This document shows positions 24,393 to 35,682 of a DNA stretch of 64,000 nt, in pieces. The position numbers and the translations under genes are program-made. Each line of letters starts with the position of its first letter. The first letter of the stretch is position 1. The stretch is taken from contig JAKLMB010000020.1 in NCBI GenBank assembly GCA_022813625.1, positions 496,001 through 560,000 of the forward strand. Reading direction: 5' to 3'. The stretch is from Aaosphaeria pasadenensis (lineage: Eukaryota; Ascomycota; Dothideomycetes; Pleosporales). The notes under the pieces are model-generated. The model did not search any database and had not been told where the DNA came from. It saw only the letters and a program-made list of their open reading frames with translations.

Positions 24393-25365
24393 GGCGCACA
24401 TTCAAAATTTCCCATTTCATGCCCGTCCTTGTCAATGCATGCCCACCACGCCCTAGTACCATTTGAGCCACTCGCCCACCGGGTGGAATTGCACGTGTAG
24501 ATTGATGCGAATGGGTTGGTATGTGTGTGTTTATTAATCATTGTTGTCACTGAGTTGTTTGACTACTCAAGGTGCTCTATGTTTCGCCATGTTGTGTCGA
24601 TTCTGACGGAGAAAATAAGTTTGACTGTTCCCATGGGGAGGGGAGAGTTTCTGGAGGAGACTCGAACGAACGCCTCCTGCAACGCCGTGCAGCTGTTCGC
24701 GCGCGCCCCTGCCGAACGCCCCGATGTCTCCCTGGCAGTAAAGTTTAACTACAGTCCAAGTTGTTGCGCGGCGCGCCGTTGGAGAGAAAAAAATAAAATA
24801 AAATGAGATAAGATATATGTACCCCATACGCCCTCCTTAAGCCAAAGCACGCCGGCACCTGTCTCTTCCCGCTCCCGAGCCTCCCTATCGATTACCGTCC
24901 TTATTTGTGCTTCAATTCATGCTGTTGTTATGGTCATTATTATGTATTATTGTTGTCATGTGATACCATAATGTTTTGATTGTGTGGTCGTGTCCCAGGC
25001 GGTGCCAAGTCCCAAAGTCAAATCTCCTTGTTCCTGAGCACCGACAGCCTGATGTTCAATTCCCTGAATCCAGACTGTCTCCGCCGCGGTATCCCGGGTT
25101 CCGCTAGGATCAATCGAATTGCAGATCTGGTACCAAAACCCACTGCAGCATCGCGATGCTTACGCGGTGCCTGGCTGCGGAAAACGGAGACACGCACGTA
25201 CCGTGCCGTACCTGTCGTAGTTCGCTTCGTACTCGTAACTCTATCGGACCAAGTCGCGCGTCTGCCCGTGACTTCGCAATCGCTGGGAGGGATTCCTTGG
25301 CACCGCCGTATCCAGCACCCAGCCTTACGCAGGCATTTACTGTGTGATTACTGCTAATGCGGAGC

Positions 25366-26705
25366 TCATCGCGCCCTCTTGATCTTATTCGGAGGTTGCT
25401 TCCTGCAATCGGGACAAAGCCAGTCTCCCACAGGCTCTTCCTTGATGCCAACACACTCCCAATGGAACCACTGATAATGACAGTTGTCGTTGTCGCATGC
25501 CACCATGTCCCCGAAACTAACGCGCTGACAGAAGCAGTACTTGGTGTCGTCTGACTCGTCCTCCTCGTGCCCCATTCCTCCCATTTCCTCGTCTTCTGTG
25601 CCACCTTCACTGGCCGCACTCTCATCTTCCGCCGTTGTTGATGGCGACGCGCGTGAACCACCGCCGTTAGTCCCCACATGCTTGCGCCGTTTCTGTTTGT
25701 GGATCCCAGACTTGGCCGTCAGAGCTGCCTTCCGCAACGGTTGTTGCGGTTTCGCCTTCTTAACTGTGAGTGCGTTCTTCTGGGGTTGTCTGGGTCCTAC
25801 ACTGCCCTGTCGCGATCCAGGTGTTGACGGCTTGGGCGTTGATGGCCCAAGGGATGCTTGTCGTCCTAGCGACGAAGGAGGCTGCGGAAGGGGCCCTATG
25901 CTCCCATTCGGACGTCGACGTTTTCCATCGCTCCCTGTGGATGATTCCCTCTCTTGCCGTGGGTTGGCAGGCAAAGGACTTTGTGCATTTGTGAGTCTCT
26001 GCTGGTTAAGCAGCGCCTGTGTCTGCATGTTCTGTGGCGCAGATGGATTCATCCTGGGGGTAGGCGTCGTGGCACTCGTGATGCGCGCAATGGCAGCGGC
26101 CTGCGCGAGGTTTGGTCCTCCTGGATTATTGCCAGACACTGGATGGAGAGGCGTGCTGGCGCCCGTATTGGTCAGCGAGGATGGTGGTACTAGATTTCCA
26201 GGAGATTCCCGTAGTAAAGATGGCATTTGGGGGTCTGTTGGTAGCGAACCATCGCTCTGTAGGTCTCGCAATTTGATATCCAAACGTTTCACGTGACGGT
26301 CCATCTAGATGTGTCAATAACGAGGCTTCCACTCAAGTGCGATGGGACAGATCTTACGAGTGCAGCAGCCTTCTCCACTAGGCCTATTTTTTCCTCTTGG
26401 AGGATTTGTGCTTTTTCATAGTTCTGCAATACCGTCTTGGTGTAGAGTGCCTCTTTTGGATTCTCAACTAGGGCCCCGTTCAGTTTGATGAACTTCTGTA
26501 GGCTATTGTCACGCCCTGCAATGATAGCTCGACATTCTTGAATCTGCTGATCTTTGGCCTGCACCTCTTCGTAAAGATGTGTTATCTCTGCTGGCAAATT
26601 TGCCACTGCACAAACGTTAGCATGAATTCAATCTTGGACACCGCTCTACAAACCATCATGAATGAACTGCTCCAGGACAGTTGCCGCGTCCTCGGCGATC
26701 GCCAT
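25366..26705 (-). CDS. yng2: ING-family PHD protein, NuA4 subunit Yng2-like
   Basis: Chromatin reader subunit of the NuA4 histone H4 acetyltransferase. Exons on the minus strand: 26654-26705, 26358-26605, 25366-26304, about 412 aa. The short first exon gives MAIAEDAATVLEQFIHD, continuing with VANLPAEITHLYEEVQAKD after a 48-nt intron; this is the classical ING N-terminal helix that docks into NuA4. The middle is long, basic and Ser/Pro-rich with KKAKPQQPLRKAA, and an acidic stretch precedes the C-terminal PHD finger. The PHD is C4HC3 (YCFCQRVSFGDMVACDNDNC and HYQWFHWECVGIK, then CPDC) with the D/W positions used to read H3K4me3. The closest match is Yng2 rather than Pho23 or Yng1, judged from the N-terminal motif. 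It is head-to-head with a histone deacetylase. Confidence 0.92.
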
Positions 26706-27631
26706 GACCACGACCACGGGTTTCTGATCGCTGAAAGGTAGCTATAAGGCTGCAGGTAGCGTTATTCGTCCAGAAAGCGCGTTGATTTTGATGGAAATAT
26801 GATGGAAGTGATGGTCTTTTGATGAACTGCGGATCGTGATGGTTGATGGTGATTTGCGCCAGGACCTTCCACTACGTTTCCAGGTATGGCCCGAGGAAGT
26901 GGCGAGCGGTGCTTATCTCCGAATCGCTCTTTCTTTCTCACTGAACGTTATCGCTTTCCCCGGCGCGGATTTTAAAACAAATTTAAATAACTTCTTGACG
27001 TATGTTGATGTTGGATATCGTATCACATTCTTTGTACGGTAGAGTAGATGCAAGCCAAGAGACGGGCACGGATCGCCACCTGAAAGCTAACGCACGTGAC
27101 GAATTCTGTCAGCACGTCCAATCAAAACCGGGAACATGGATCTAGATTCCGCCTCGGAAGAAGAGCCTCAACCCGCCGACAATGCAACTGACGATCTGAG
27201 CAACGACGATTTCGTCGATGCCAACTTTGTGACCCGTCTGGAGAGAAGAACGCTAAAGCATTAAGAAGGTCGCTGTACGAAGTGCGCGACTGTCTGGCCA
27301 TCTACGGAATCGAGGGTTCGTGGATGCTCATCCTCTTAGGCGAAGGACGAACCCCATCAGCGACCGTTGTCACTTACCTCTGGTCATTGTCGCCGCCATC
27401 AGCAAATTTGGTTCTGGAGAAGCCAAGCGTGTCCCTAGACATCCATCGCCAAAAGTAGTCGGTTACTTTCAACTCGTCAAGCCGGATTGAGGGGATCCCA
27501 GAGTGCTTAGGTCACGTTCAGTGGTTGCGAATTTCTTTCCAAACCCCTACGACATTGCGCGCTGGGAAGCACAGAGCGCACCGTATTCTTCAACGCACCA
27601 GCAATAGGACCGGAACAGAACTATCAGCATT
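26706..27631. other. Shared intergenic region of yng2 and the HDAC gene
   Basis: Divergent promoter region of 0.9 kb between two histone acetylation genes. The half nearer the HDAC contains protein-like fragments in three frames (27136-27489, listed separately). No clear TATA element is seen. Confidence 0.5.
27136..27489 (+). pseudogene. Possible gene relic in three frames
   Basis: From the ATG at 27136 a 42-codon acidic frame (MDLDSASEEEPQPADN...) stops at 27264. From 27243 a second frame continues as KNAKALRRSLYEVRDCLAIY; removing two bases at 27241-27242 would join the two. From 27338 a third frame reads PISDRCHLPLVIVAAISKFG, then VPRHPSPKVVGYFQLVKPD and a stop at 27489. All three segments look protein-like and lie in order. 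A decayed gene, or a gene with an intron I cannot place, would explain this. I do not recognise the family. Confidence 0.3.
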
Positions 27632-29295
27632 ATGAAGTCCACTTTTGAGTACCCTATACCGGCCACCAACGGTAATGGTATCCTCAACAGTAACGGCAAC
27701 GGCAACAGCAATGGCAACGGCATCAACATCGGCAATGGTGCCAATAATCACCCTAGCAATAACATTGTCGAGGAATATCTTTGTGACGCCCCGGATCTTC
27801 CTGAACTGGACTACCAAGCTTTCAAGGGCCTTGCAGACGGCGACAAACAGGATGTCATCCAACGAGAAGCCGAAGAGTATGGATTAGAGCGACCAAAGGG
27901 CTACAGTGTTTCGTTCCACTACAACCCCCATGTTGAATACCACCATTTCGGAAGCTCACATCCCATGAAGCCATGGCGACTTACATTGACGAAACAACTC
28001 GTCGTAGGTTACGGTCTAGAGTACACCATGGACCTGTACGAGCCGCGCCCAGCAGGCTTCGATGAGCTTGCCATCTTCCACGACCGAGATTATCTGTCTT
28101 TCCTGAGCGAGTAAGTGACAACTCGATATTGTGGTAGATCTTATTAACGCATGGGCCTAGAATCACACCCCAGAACATGAAGCCAGATGATCAAAGTTAT
28201 CTGGGGTTCGGCTTTGGAGGTGACTCAAATGATTGTCCCGTCTTTGATGGCATCTGGAACTACGTTTCGCTGTACAGTGGCGCATCCATGCATGCCGCTC
28301 AGAACCTTCTCAACAACCAATCTGAAATCGCCATCAACTGGTCCGGCGGTCTACATCACGCGCTGAAAGGCAAGGCATCAGGGTTTTGCTATGTCAATGA
28401 TATTGTCCTGGCTATCCAACACCTTCTGACCCAACATCAACGCGTACTCTACATCGACATTGATGTCCATCACGGTGATGGCGTGGAATATGCCTTCGAA
28501 TCCACAGACCGTGTCTTCACCCTCTCGTACCACAAGTTCGGAATCGATAGAACAGGTTATCCCTTCTTCCCAGGTACCGGAAATATCAACGAGATGGGCC
28601 CCATCGACCCCGCCAACAAAGGCAAAGGCCACACGCTCAACATCCCAATCGACGATGGCATCGACGACGACCAATACAAATGGCTTTTTAAGACAGTGAC
28701 AGGCGCAGTGGTAGATAAATACCGCCCCAACGCCATCGTCTTGCAAGCCGGCGCCGACTCCCTCGGTGGTGACCGTCTCGGCCGCTTCAACCTCAACATC
28801 AAAGCGCACGGCTTCTGCGTCGAAACCGTGAAAAGCTACAGCGTGCCATTGCTCCTCATAGGTGGAGGAGGCTACACGCCCCGCAACGTCGCGCGTACAT
28901 GGTGTCACGAGACAGCCGTCTGCGTGGGCGCAACCCTCCACAACCACCTGCCCACCCACATCCCGTACATCCAAGCCTTCCAGGGCGAGGAAAACGGCGG
29001 AGGCATCCTCTACCCAGACCTGCACAACACCAAGCGCCACGACAACCTCAACAAGCAGCTCGCCCTCCAGGAGCTCGTCGCGCACGCCCTCGACAACCTC
29101 CGCTACATGGAAGGCGCACCCAGCGTGGTGGTCAACACCAGCGGCATCACGGAAGAGCAAATCATGAAGATCAGGGCGGAGATCGATCGCGAAATCGACG
29201 AGGAGCGCGAGGACAGACACCACATGAGCGTCGAGAAGGCCAGGCGGACGAGAGAGCGCAACACAGGCGGGCGTGCGGAGCGCGGACTCCGTTAG
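27632..29295 (+). CDS. hosA: Class I histone deacetylase, Hos2/HosA type
   Basis: Zinc-dependent deacetylase of histone tails, catalytic core of a Set3-type complex if it is the Hos2 orthologue. Exons 27632-28110 and 28161-29295 (50-nt intron), about 537 aa. Catalytic residues are present: His225-His226 in SGGLHHALKGKASGFCY, zinc ligands Asp261 and His263 in DIDVHHGDG, Asp359 in LQAGADSLGGDRLG, and the transition-state Tyr398 in GGGGYTPRNVARTW. DCPVFDGIWNY resembles Hos2 more than Rpd3. The N-terminus carries an unusual Asn/Gly run (NGNGILNSNGNGNSNGNGIN, residues 13-32) before the domain, making the protein longer than yeast Hos2. The C-terminus is charged. It is divergent from yng2. Family certain; Hos2 versus Rpd3 judged from a few motifs. 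Confidence 0.93.
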
Positions 29296-31831
29296 CCTAC
29301 CTACCTCCCTCTGTCTCCTCATCATTATCATTCACGAAGGTATTCATCTCGACTACCAAGCTTAGCTTATCACATCTCGAACGACACACTTGAATCGCTG
29401 TTATTTTGGTTTCTTTCTGGGGGCCAGGAGAGGGAGAACTTGGCGAACAAAGGAGTCAAATAGTGAACCACCTCTTTTTATCATCCTGTTATTCTTTTTT
29501 TCCTCTACTTCTACTACTATCATGTTTTTTCTCAAAAGAAAAGATACCCATCCTCACCCACACACGTTGGTATGGTTTGGCGTGCCCCCTCCAGCCCGCA
29601 AGTGCTACGCTTTTATGCTTCCCTTTTCTATTTTTTTTGGTAAAGGAGTGTATATAAAAATTGGAGTTACCGAGAACAAGATGAACATGGAAACCATGCC
29701 AGACCCCTCATTGGAAGATATATAGCATGTGCCCAGTCCATGCGAGTAGTGAGCCAACCCAAAATCAAAAACAAATCTCCTAACCCGCGTCCGTCCCTCT
29801 ACCTTCTCGAGCACACATTATATCTACACAGTACTCACTGAATGTACATACATACATACATACATGCATAGCGTACCCACACCCGCACGATCTGGACCCG
29901 CCCGCCTTTGTCACCATTCGCATCAAAAAAGCTCCAGTACCTTAGCTAGCACCGGCGTTTAGCGACCAACTTGCGGCCGACGTCTCTCCCCAACACACGT
30001 GCGTCTTCTTCCACGTTCGCGGCGATATTTCGACGGTGTTTGTCGGCCGCGCAGCAGGGAGGTCGAGTCGAACTTATTTGGTCACGATAGCGATCACGAG
30101 AGGTGTATCGTCATATGTTGGATGGAGGGAGGTTGTACGATTGAATTCACCGTTTGAATTCCCCGTGACGGAGCTGTGCGAGATGTCCGGTGGGGATTTC
30201 GGGGATAAGGGAATTAGCGATTGGTTGAAGCGTGGTTTTGAGTCATCGTGGGTAGGTATGGTATTTTTATTTTTTGGGGTAAGGAGGGGAGAAGGGACTT
30301 GTTGGTCGGAGATGAGGATGGACATGCGGTACATATCGTCTTCATGTCTATCAGGTACGCGTATCAAGACATCGGATAAGATCCAAGGGCAGTCGGAGGA
30401 AGCACACTGCTGGTCGAGAGGGTTGTACGACACTTCTACACGGCGCTAGGCTGGGTTTGGAAGGGGTTCGTTAGAGCGAGAGAGATCGACGCGGGGAGGG
30501 ATGTTTAGTCCTCCCGCCCGTTCGCAAACTCACACGCACAATTAAATGTCTCCGGTGACCTAAGAAGGGTTGGTGGAAGCTTCTTCTTGTGGATTTTTTT
30601 TGTCAGGATGGCGTTCTGGAATTTGAGGGTCGCTTCGGACTAGGAGGCTTGCGATAGTGGATGCCATGTGACGATGTACGAATATAAGATGGCAGCTTTG
30701 GACATCGATGGGATTTGAGAACGATAGAAGACGGATCCCGGGGGGCGTAGGAAGGGCGGTTGCCTGGGATCCGGCATCCAGATGCAAATGTATGCGGTGT
30801 CAAAGTCATTTGATACGAGCATCACTGATGCAGGGCAGAGCAAGGGAAGGGCAGAGCAGGGCACGGCGAAGAAAGGCATTTTCGTCCGTTAGCCACAAGA
30901 AGTGTATGTAGACCAGTACAATGCAATATCTACAGGCATGCTATGAGCCTTAAGGCGCACATGGAACTAGCATCGTACCTCTTTCATCCAATCGCACACG
31001 CCGCCTGCAACGGCCTGCTCCGTAAGCAACAGAGGGGAAAGGTAGAATAGCAAAGGATTACCCATCAGATGGGGACGATGGAACACTGGAACGCTGGACT
31101 GGGGGACCCTTTCTTTCTTCTTCAGTGACTCTTCCCGTGTGGCTGGATCTATCAAATCATCGATACCCTTCACATGGGACTATGACGAAAGGTCATCGGC
31201 CCGATCACCTAGGGAAGTGTGGTTTTATTACGAGGTAGCTGCGAGGTACTATGTCATGTACGAGTTGGTGATGTGGTATGGGTTTATGGTGGGATTGGAT
31301 TCCCATCCATGTACGAGTCACTACTACCAGCAAAAAAAACTACCATTATCTTCTTCTTCCTGACGGTGTACTACTAATTAACTCATTCTCTACTTTCGCA
31401 TGATACCAAACCCCAGAAGGACTTGCATGTAAGACCTAGTCAATTAAACTATTTTCATCTGAGCTTCCTTTTGTCGAGGCTGAATCCATTCCATTTCTAC
31501 TTGTCCTTTCTTCTTCTCTTCCTCTTCTCCACATCGTCTTCCTTTTCCCTCTTCCTCTTTTTCCTATTCCCTTCTATGCAGCCCTGCCAGACCATCGGGG
31601 GTTATTCTTTGATACACCTCCGACACCTCGACGACGTCGACAGGGATCATCATTAAAGTTTCCCTTCCTCCCCCTCTGCTCGTACGAAATTCTTATCAAT
31701 CAACCCAAACCCTTCCGCCCCTCTCGAGTGTGCGCGCGCATACTCCACAAACACACACGAACACGATCCCTAATCGTGCGTGTTCTCGTTTTCCCTACTT
31801 CACAACGCCCGACCCGTTCCCCTCTGCCGCA
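29296..31831. other. 2.5 kb intergenic region, no gene seen
   Basis: The longest gap after the SPA2 upstream region. Open frames such as 30036-30449 start from non-ATG codons and look random. The last 400 nt before the next gene are C/T-rich (for example 31495-31570), typical of a fungal promoter and leader. A CATA microsatellite is listed separately. Confidence 0.5.
29842..29867 (+). repeat. (CATA)n microsatellite
   Basis: About five copies of the tetramer ACAT in the 3' flank of the HDAC gene. Simple repeat. Confidence 0.65.
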
Positions 31832-34719
31832 ATGACAGAAGAAAAAGTCCTCCACTCCGCCGGCAACCCCAACCACGACCGCGTCCAGAAGCCCAACGGC
31901 AGCATCAGCGGCGCTAGCACCGGCTTAAATCCGCGCTCTTGCGTCACCTGCAGGCGAAGGAAGGTAAAGTGCGACAAGAAGCAGCCGTGCTCCAATTGCG
32001 CCCGCGCGAAGATCGAATGCGTGTTCCCCGGCCCCGGGCGCGCACCCAGGAAGAGCAGGAAGCCGCAGGATGGGGAGCTCATGGAGAGGCTGCGCCGGCT
32101 GGAGGGCGTCGTGCAGAGCTTGAATGCGCAGGTCGAGGAGCACGAGCAGGAGGCTGCGGAGAGGGAGAAGCAGACTAGTTCGAGTGACTGTCCGTATACG
32201 AGTAATAAGGCGGGGAGTCCCAGTGTCGCGGTTGATAATAGTGTCGAGGGGCTCGAGAGTCGGTTTGGGAGGTTGGTCGTAGACCAGGGTAGGAGTCGAT
32301 ATATCAATAACAGCTTCTGGGCGAGCTTGAATAATGAGGTAGGGCATGGCATATGGGCTCCGGATTTTGTGTTCAGGTTACTGACGTGCGCAGGTCGAGG
32401 ATCTCAAATCCATCCTAATCGTCAACTCGGACGATGAAGACAACAATGAACAAGACAGTCCAGACACAAATTCGTCTTCGCAACATCAAGGCTTCGTCTT
32501 TGGCTACAGCTCTAACAGTGTAGACATGTATCCACTGCATCCCAAGCCTGAACTAGCCCGCCAATTCTGGGAAATCTACAAAGAGAACGTTGATCCGTTG
32601 GTCAAAGTCCTACACATTCCTTCCTTTGAGCCCGTCCTCTTCGACGCCTTTACACATCTGGACAAACTACCAAAGGGCCTCGAGACCCTACTGTTCGCTA
32701 TATACTACGGTGCAGTGACGAGTATACTGCCCCAGGAGTGCCAAGAACGGTGGGGGGAGACCCGTGACGTCTTGTTGAGCAGGTATCGATTCGGACTGGA
32801 GCAGGCGCTTGCCCGAGCCAACTTCCTCTACTGCGATGAGATGGTCATTTTGCAGGCTTTCGTCGTTTTCCTGATCCTGCTGAGGAGAAACGACGATGCA
32901 AGAAAGATCTGGACATTGACTGGATTGGCTGTGCGGATTGCGCAGACGCTAGGTATACACAGAGATGGCAGCCATTTCAGCCTGAAGCCGTTTGAAATTG
33001 AAATGCGCAGAAGACTGTGGTGGCAGGTTTGCATTCTTGATGCCAGAGCATCCGAAGACCACGGCTGTGACCCAACTATTGTTGAGGCACAATTCGACAC
33101 CAAGATGGTAAGTGAATAGCGTGATGTAGATGATGTCAACTGACATGTAGCAGCCTCTCAACGTAAACGACACCGACCTTGATCCCAACATGCAAAAGTT
33201 CCCCGAGGAACGCATCGGCTTCACGGATATGACGTTCTGTCTCATCCGATTCGAGGTGGCCAACATCTTCCGTCGCATTCTCTACATCCCTCCAGGCCCG
33301 AACAGGTGCAACGAGTTCTTCACCAACCTTACGATTCCCGAAAAGGAGAAGTGGATTAGCGACTGTCACCAACGCCTTGAGGACAAGTACCTCAAGAACT
33401 GTGACATGTCCATACCCCTCTTCTGGGTCACGGCAACAATTTCACGCCTAGTGATGAGTAAGATGTGGCTGATTGTCTACCATCCTCATCAACGAAGGGA
33501 CGGTGGTAAGTTGAACATTCCAGGGCCCCCAATTCTCCGCGTGCTAACACATCTAGGCGCCTCACTTCCCCAGGAAACCAAGGATAAGCTTTTCATCACG
33601 TCCTTGGAGAACATCGAATATTCCATTTTGCTCGAGACAGAAGCGCGGACGATGAAATGGGGATGGCTCTTCCGTACATACGTTCAATGGCACGCCATCG
33701 CCTTCCTCTTATCCGAGCTCTGCGTCCGTACGAAAGGCGAAGCTGTAGAGCGTGCATGGAGAGCACTCGAGGCGACTGCCGGCCGGTGGTGGTTCCCACT
33801 TGGAGACTCCAGTTCTTTCCGCAAGGGCGAGCAAGGATGCCTGTGGAAGCCACTCCGAAAGCTCCTGGCCAAGGCTAGAGCTGCTCGGGAGCGTGAGCTT
33901 GCGCTCGAACGTGCAAGTCTGGTGCTGAAGGGGGGAGGTATTACTTACCGGGACGTTCCCACCCTACTCGAACAAACACCAGAAACTGCATCCTTGGACC
34001 AGCCCAGCTCAGAGAACATTGACAAGATGCTACGACCGTCCGCACCACGGCTAGGTGAGATGCCAGATGCCAATCCACCCAGCTGGGCCGGAAGCCCTGT
34101 GTCGCCTACCATGCAGTCCCCAATAGACGGTCTCAATGAATCGAATCCAGCAACAACTGGACGCGCACCCAACCAGGACAACATCTTCACTCAGCTCGAC
34201 TACGGCCTGGACCACGTCATCCGCGATGTCATGGACGGGATGAACTACGAGGGCAACGAAATGTTTGCATCCTCCGCCATCGACATCCAAGAAATGAATA
34301 AATACAGGCCATCCCTACAGCAAATAAACCAACGGCAACCACATCAACAACACCTCACTCAATCCCCCGCCCAACTACTTCACCAAAGCCTTCCGACCTC
34401 CACCACAACTTCGCCCCAGATGCCACATCTAAACGGCAGCGGCCTCTCAGGCTTTCCACAAGTACAACCACAGCAGCAACAACAGGCACCGGGACCATCC
34501 ATATTCGACTTCAACGACTCGCCACAATTTGGCGGCAGTGGCGGCGGCATGAGCAACTCGAGCGGGCCAACATCCGACTCTCCAGTGCTGGAGAACGCGA
34601 GCGGAGGCATGGATTGGGCCGGCTGGGACGACCTCGTGCGCGACTACGGCATGGACGGTGTGCAGGGTCAAATGACTGCGAATGGCGCTGGTCATTTAGG
34701 GATGGTGAACTGGTTTTAA
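31832..34719 (+). CDS. Zn2Cys6 transcription factor
   Basis: Nuclear regulator, about 912 aa. Exons 31832-32338, 32394-33107, 33151-33505, 33557-34719. The start is the ATG at 31832; the open frame before it begins at GTG. Zinc cluster at residues 37-63: CVTCRRRKVKCDKKQPCSNC then ARAKIEC, followed by a basic linker and a coiled-coil dimer region (MERLRRLEGVVQSLNAQVEE). The fungal-trans domain is recognised by FWEIYKENVDPLVKVLHIPS and GIHRDGSHFSLKPFEIEMRR. The 51-nt intron 33506-33556 would also read through in frame, but has GTAAGT, a CTAAC branch site and a TAG acceptor. The C-terminus is Gln/Ser/Gly-rich and probably activating. The third exon starts at a tandem TAGCAG acceptor. It is the nearest regulator to the acyltransferase and methyltransferase genes. 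Confidence 0.93.
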
Positions 34720-34739
34720 GACACCTTGTTTTCTCTTTT

Positions 34740-34764
34740 ACATCAACATCAACATCAACATCAA
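34740..34764 (+). repeat. (ACATCA)4 repeat
   Basis: Four tandem hexamers just after the stop codon of the Zn2Cys6 gene, in the probable 3' untranslated region. Confidence 0.7.
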
Positions 34765-35575
34765 CGCATCGAATTTCATGCTTCGTAATGATGATAGACA
34801 AACCTACGATTCGACATTCATTGGGCTACGCGGATCTCGGAATCAGTATTTGGCGTTCTCAAAGTCACGTCTCTGTAGGAAAATTGCGAAATGGCCATCG
34901 CATACTCCCAATTGCTTCTTCATCCATTCAGCAAAAGGTCTCCGGCGCGATTTTTGGACACGGCGTTTTCCCAACAGGATGACTTACATACCCCCCGCTC
35001 TTGCTTCGAATCTCTACTCACAACTCTCGTACAATTATCCATCATTCAGGAAATGAATCATTTTATTTTGTTACGCCGCCATGTCTACATCCGCATCTAA
35101 ATCGCCTTCTACACGAAGTCTTGTACCTGCACAAACTGAACCATAAATATGGCCGGATTTTTTTTTCTATCTATTGTATGCATTACTTATACCTTGATAT
35201 TTTTGCTTTCTACATGGTGGTTTAAATGGGATGGGGCTAATGGGCGGATGGCCTGCTTGCTTGCTTGCTAAATTTGGCTATGATGAGGACGGGGGATTGT
35301 GGTGGCCAGGATTGAGGGCATGAAATGGGAATATTGTAATTATTAGCATTATGATGAATATGGAAATGTATAATTGAGGTATGATCAGATTCAATCTATT
35401 GCCATCGTGTGGATACATGCATGTGCACAGTTAGATGGCAATGCAGATCTCTTGTGGGTCAATTCGGGTTGCCTTGGCCGCCGAATATGAGTCGAAATCC
35501 GTCATTCTTAGTTTGTCTAGTCTGCTAGCCTGTAGTACAAGACATCCAACTTCACCCCACCGCTCCATACCCTCA

Positions 35576-35585
35576 TATATAAAAG
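35576..35585 (+). promoter_or_regulatory. TATA box of the acyltransferase gene
   Basis: TATATAAAAG, about 100 nt before the ATG at 35683, the usual range for a fungal gene with a short leader. Confidence 0.5.
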
Positions 35586-35682
35586 GTTGGCCTCAAGACA
35601 TAGAATTGGGAATCGAATCAGACACACGAAACACGACAAACCGCCATTCACGTGCAACCAAGCTAGAATATAATCAATCACC

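Larger units (their letters stand above)
22332..25365. other. 3 kb gene-free region upstream of SPA2
   Basis: Both strands lack a convincing gene. The region holds simple repeats and a G-run block (listed separately). It is bounded by the SPA2 start and the 3' end of the ING gene, so it is probably a long promoter or leader of SPA2. A non-coding RNA cannot be judged from sequence. Confidence 0.5.
34720..35682. other. Intergenic, 3' flank and acyltransferase promoter
   Basis: Begins with a short CATCAA repeat (34740-34764) in the 3' flank of the regulator, then A/T-rich sequence without genes. It ends with the TATA element of the acyltransferase. Confidence 0.5.

Noticed and set aside
30036..30449. 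137-codon plus frame in the 2.5 kb gap
   Set aside because: Begins at GTG and reads as random sequence; no domain or splice partner.
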